DNA of 6,319 bases from the NCBI GenBank assembly GCA_028704125.1, contig JAQVLM010000200.1:1-6319 (forward strand), given 5' to 3'. Positions 5,501 to 6,319 of the stretch are shown piece after piece. Below the pieces are notes generated by a model that had not been told where the DNA came from, searched no databases, and was given only the letters and a program-made list of their open reading frames with translations. Source of the stretch: Opitutales bacterium (GTDB taxonomy: Bacteria > Verrucomicrobiota > Verrucomicrobiia > Opitutales > JAFGAQ01). The stretch's first letter is position 1; every line of letters begins with the position of its first letter. The position numbers and the translations under genes were made by a program.

Positions 5501-6319
5501 TGACTGACGACTAATCTGCTGGTTTCAGGCCAACTCTCGGGGCGATCCGGACGCGACCCATTTAGACACTCCAAAAACCACAACAGTGATTTTAGGTATA
5601 CATCATCCATCGGGTCTCTCGCAACAAACATTGGAGAAAGATCAATGGGCGTTACTCCCCGTTGTTTGAGATACGCTCGCTGATGCTCTTCAAGGCTTAA
5701 GGGTTCTATCAGGTAGATCGGAGCATGGTGCTCCCCTAAATGATCCCGTATCCAACCCGTCCAAGCGAGGAAGTTGGGATCGTCACCCGAGAAACCGACA
5801 AGAACCAGAGCATTCTCAATCAGTGACTGTTGCACCGTATTGACGAACGGAGCAAACTTGGTCGGGTAGGTTCGAAAATCATCTTCAGTAATGATGAAAG
5901 GAGTTTGGGAACTGAGCGAACCGTGGAGTTTTATGATGCGAGGTGAAAACGCAGTGGTAAGCTCGCATGCATTCACCACAGGCTGGTAAGAACGTTCATC
6001 AATCTCAGTCCGCTCCAGCAGAGTATCATAATTGGTCGTAAAAACATCCGTCCAAGGCAACTTCATCAACAGGTGGTGGAGAGGGCTGGGTGCGTAACCG
6101 CTGTCTGGAATTTGTTCTCGGATCAAAAGATCCAGTTTCCTTCGCCCGAATGCAGCCTCATATTCACTCGCGACTCGCAGAGGGTTAGACGCTCTGAAAT
6201 CCGCTTCCCTTTTATCCTCATTCTCCGGGGTCGAGTCAGATGAAAGCGGGTGCAATTCCTGATACATCGTCCTAACCAACTCCCTCCATGTGGGAAACCT
6301 CGACTGCACTCCTGGTAAG
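2575..6319 (-). CDS. Large SIR2-domain protein, defence-associated sirtuin-like (5' partial)
   Basis: The frame is open to the right edge and ends with TAG at 2577-2575, so about 1248 residues are visible and the N-terminus is missing. Counting from the GTG at 6309, the SIR2 domain shows FPTWREL (5-11), WTDVFTTNYDTLLE (86-99, with the NAD-binding TTNYD and Asn93), IIKLHGSLS (125-133, catalytic-type His129) and LVLVGFSGDDPNF (168-180). The domain closes near 250. The remaining roughly 1000 residues are not a known catalytic domain. They include a Trp-rich stretch RYPRWVVAP near 315, TPR-like helices (WKAGLLIELDDLGEARSLL) and HEAT-like alpha repeats toward the C-terminus, ending NDPLPEVRRSFSV. 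This matches the architecture of DSR-type sirtuins, NADases that deplete NAD+ on sensing phage proteins. The GTG at 6309 is unlikely to be the start: upstream in-frame codons continue as LPG, and the family's GAG NAD loop should lie before FPTW. No other gene of the window overlaps it. SIR2 call is firm; anti-phage role is inferred. Confidence 0.92.
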   Translation of the reverse strand, partial: LPGVQSRFPTWRELVRTMYQELHPLSSDSTPENEDKREADFRASNPLRVASEYEAAFGRRKLDLLIREQIPDSGYAPSPLHHLLMKLPWTDVFTTNYDTLLERTEIDERSYQPVVNACELTTAFSPRIIKLHGSLSSQTPFIITEDDFRTYPTKFAPFVNTVQQSLIENALVLVGFSGDDPNFLAWTGWIRDHLGEHHAPIYLIEPLSLEEHQRAYLKQRGVTPIDLSPMFVARDPMDDVYLKSLLWFLECLNGSRPDRPESWPETSRLVVSQSEGLPPLVVPSRSVPESPLFHSKETPLTAEDVANVLKRWQFERERYPRWVVAPDSKRSSIWERTKYWIHSLVRFSEEWSTVDRLLLFREINWRLEIAMVPLFQESIKPFEKVVIEHLPILQQRLHERPKQIDMPIASASLQDVEDCWFELAFALLRESREMCNEGRWDQLKGQIDLVIASASRHQDRFQYEIALRAIWNLDRCETKELLQKWQPASQNLQASMWKAGLLIELDDLGEARSLLRGVLERVRKTLNKQGRSIELLSLEGWCSYLLFAVENLLDWSSTPILVEEFRDRWQELKALDCNPWSLIEYFDEVIKTPPKKFTKTSNTHSFDSGQFTITEHWDGAPVENYLPAFACIRLFEQVGLPMQLPSFTNWSRAVTAASRWVTESFGFGGPSVYIRACRFENIKDGDFLSRTQVALMDRSTAVRLHDWCFGILGKEISELDTVPAGNSTQEKLLRVLPEVLSRLVLRMKPNALDSSFALALKYHTNPSVCQHLTLHEYAAPWFKRLFFAADPELLLKWLPELLRLPLLRSKIHQNVSIAQVSPDPIGFFPTERIRGMSSIPSELATGIKEAADWLFLRIPSETGEARRRGEYRIIALFEARLLSSEQEQKLSDLLWEKQNAFGLPDNPNITPYGYLLLPSPPDKDVSSLVKARILKIPFSCCVRKNDNGSFAIEHPWEVDPFIREVALVSKPLVCGSADPSGLIQWTPSESKALLERVVRWWNAHKMALGRDSFGRFTVRHIESTVKEIPQYLSRAVIPNVSDMTEDEWKSLSVCLDEMRDVGFYPTVSLPYILIHLPEKSDETTLRILEDLRSDSEECVAAAAEAVRHWVQLAERKHVPIYSSELILTLIHRVIFRRQSGLLMCLDVLTLLLKESPGSFSRSDIELMISSLLAWHGVLEMTNQSELPSEFDLADKPIFRTYVARLVSALSVWMKSNRPGEPEPPSIELWRNTCANDPLPEVRRSFSV

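Overview
The window is a piece of a bacterial defence or accessory island. Every gene I can support lies on the minus strand, so the text follows transcription, from right to left. The organism cannot be pinned down. Base composition is intermediate, one promoter has a good sigma70-type -35 box, and the gene families (SIR2 effector, type I specificity subunit, ImmA/IrrE peptidase, beta-family protein) move between many phyla. A Gram-negative host is only a guess.

Region 1 (6319 to 2575) is one very large gene, cut off by the right edge. It encodes a SIR2-type NAD-binding domain fused to roughly 1000 residues of mostly helical, repeat-like sequence. This is the layout of stand-alone defence-associated sirtuins (DSR-like), which deplete NAD+ when they sense phage. 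The catalytic Asn and His motifs are visible. The GAG-type NAD loop and true start codon lie beyond the window.

Region 2 (2574 to 2218) is a gene-poor spacer. It holds the decayed 3' end of a type I restriction hsdS gene, broken by a frameshift and a nonsense codon. Its downstream end runs into a promoter with a -35 TTGACA and an 18-bp perfect palindrome. That palindrome, together with a second overlapping copy of its core, is the likely operator of the next gene.

Region 3 (2217 to 1) looks like a single four-gene operon: a small XRE/HTH regulator, a GNAT-fold acetyltransferase-like protein, an ImmA/IrrE-type zinc metallopeptidase without its own HTH, and the N-terminal part of a beta-family protein that runs off the left edge. 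The spacings are 30 bp, 1 bp and a 4-bp ATGA overlap, so the last three genes are probably translationally coupled. XRE plus ImmA is a known regulator/peptidase or antitoxin pairing, usually fused in one protein in this subfamily. Here the HTH is a separate gene and a GNAT protein is inserted between the two halves.

My best reading is an autoregulated toxin-antitoxin-like or phage-sensing module: DNA-binding repressor, acetyltransferase, regulator-cleaving peptidase and beta-type protein. It sits downstream of a SIR2 effector in the ruins of a type I restriction locus. The family assignments rest on visible motifs. The joint function of the four-gene operon is inference.
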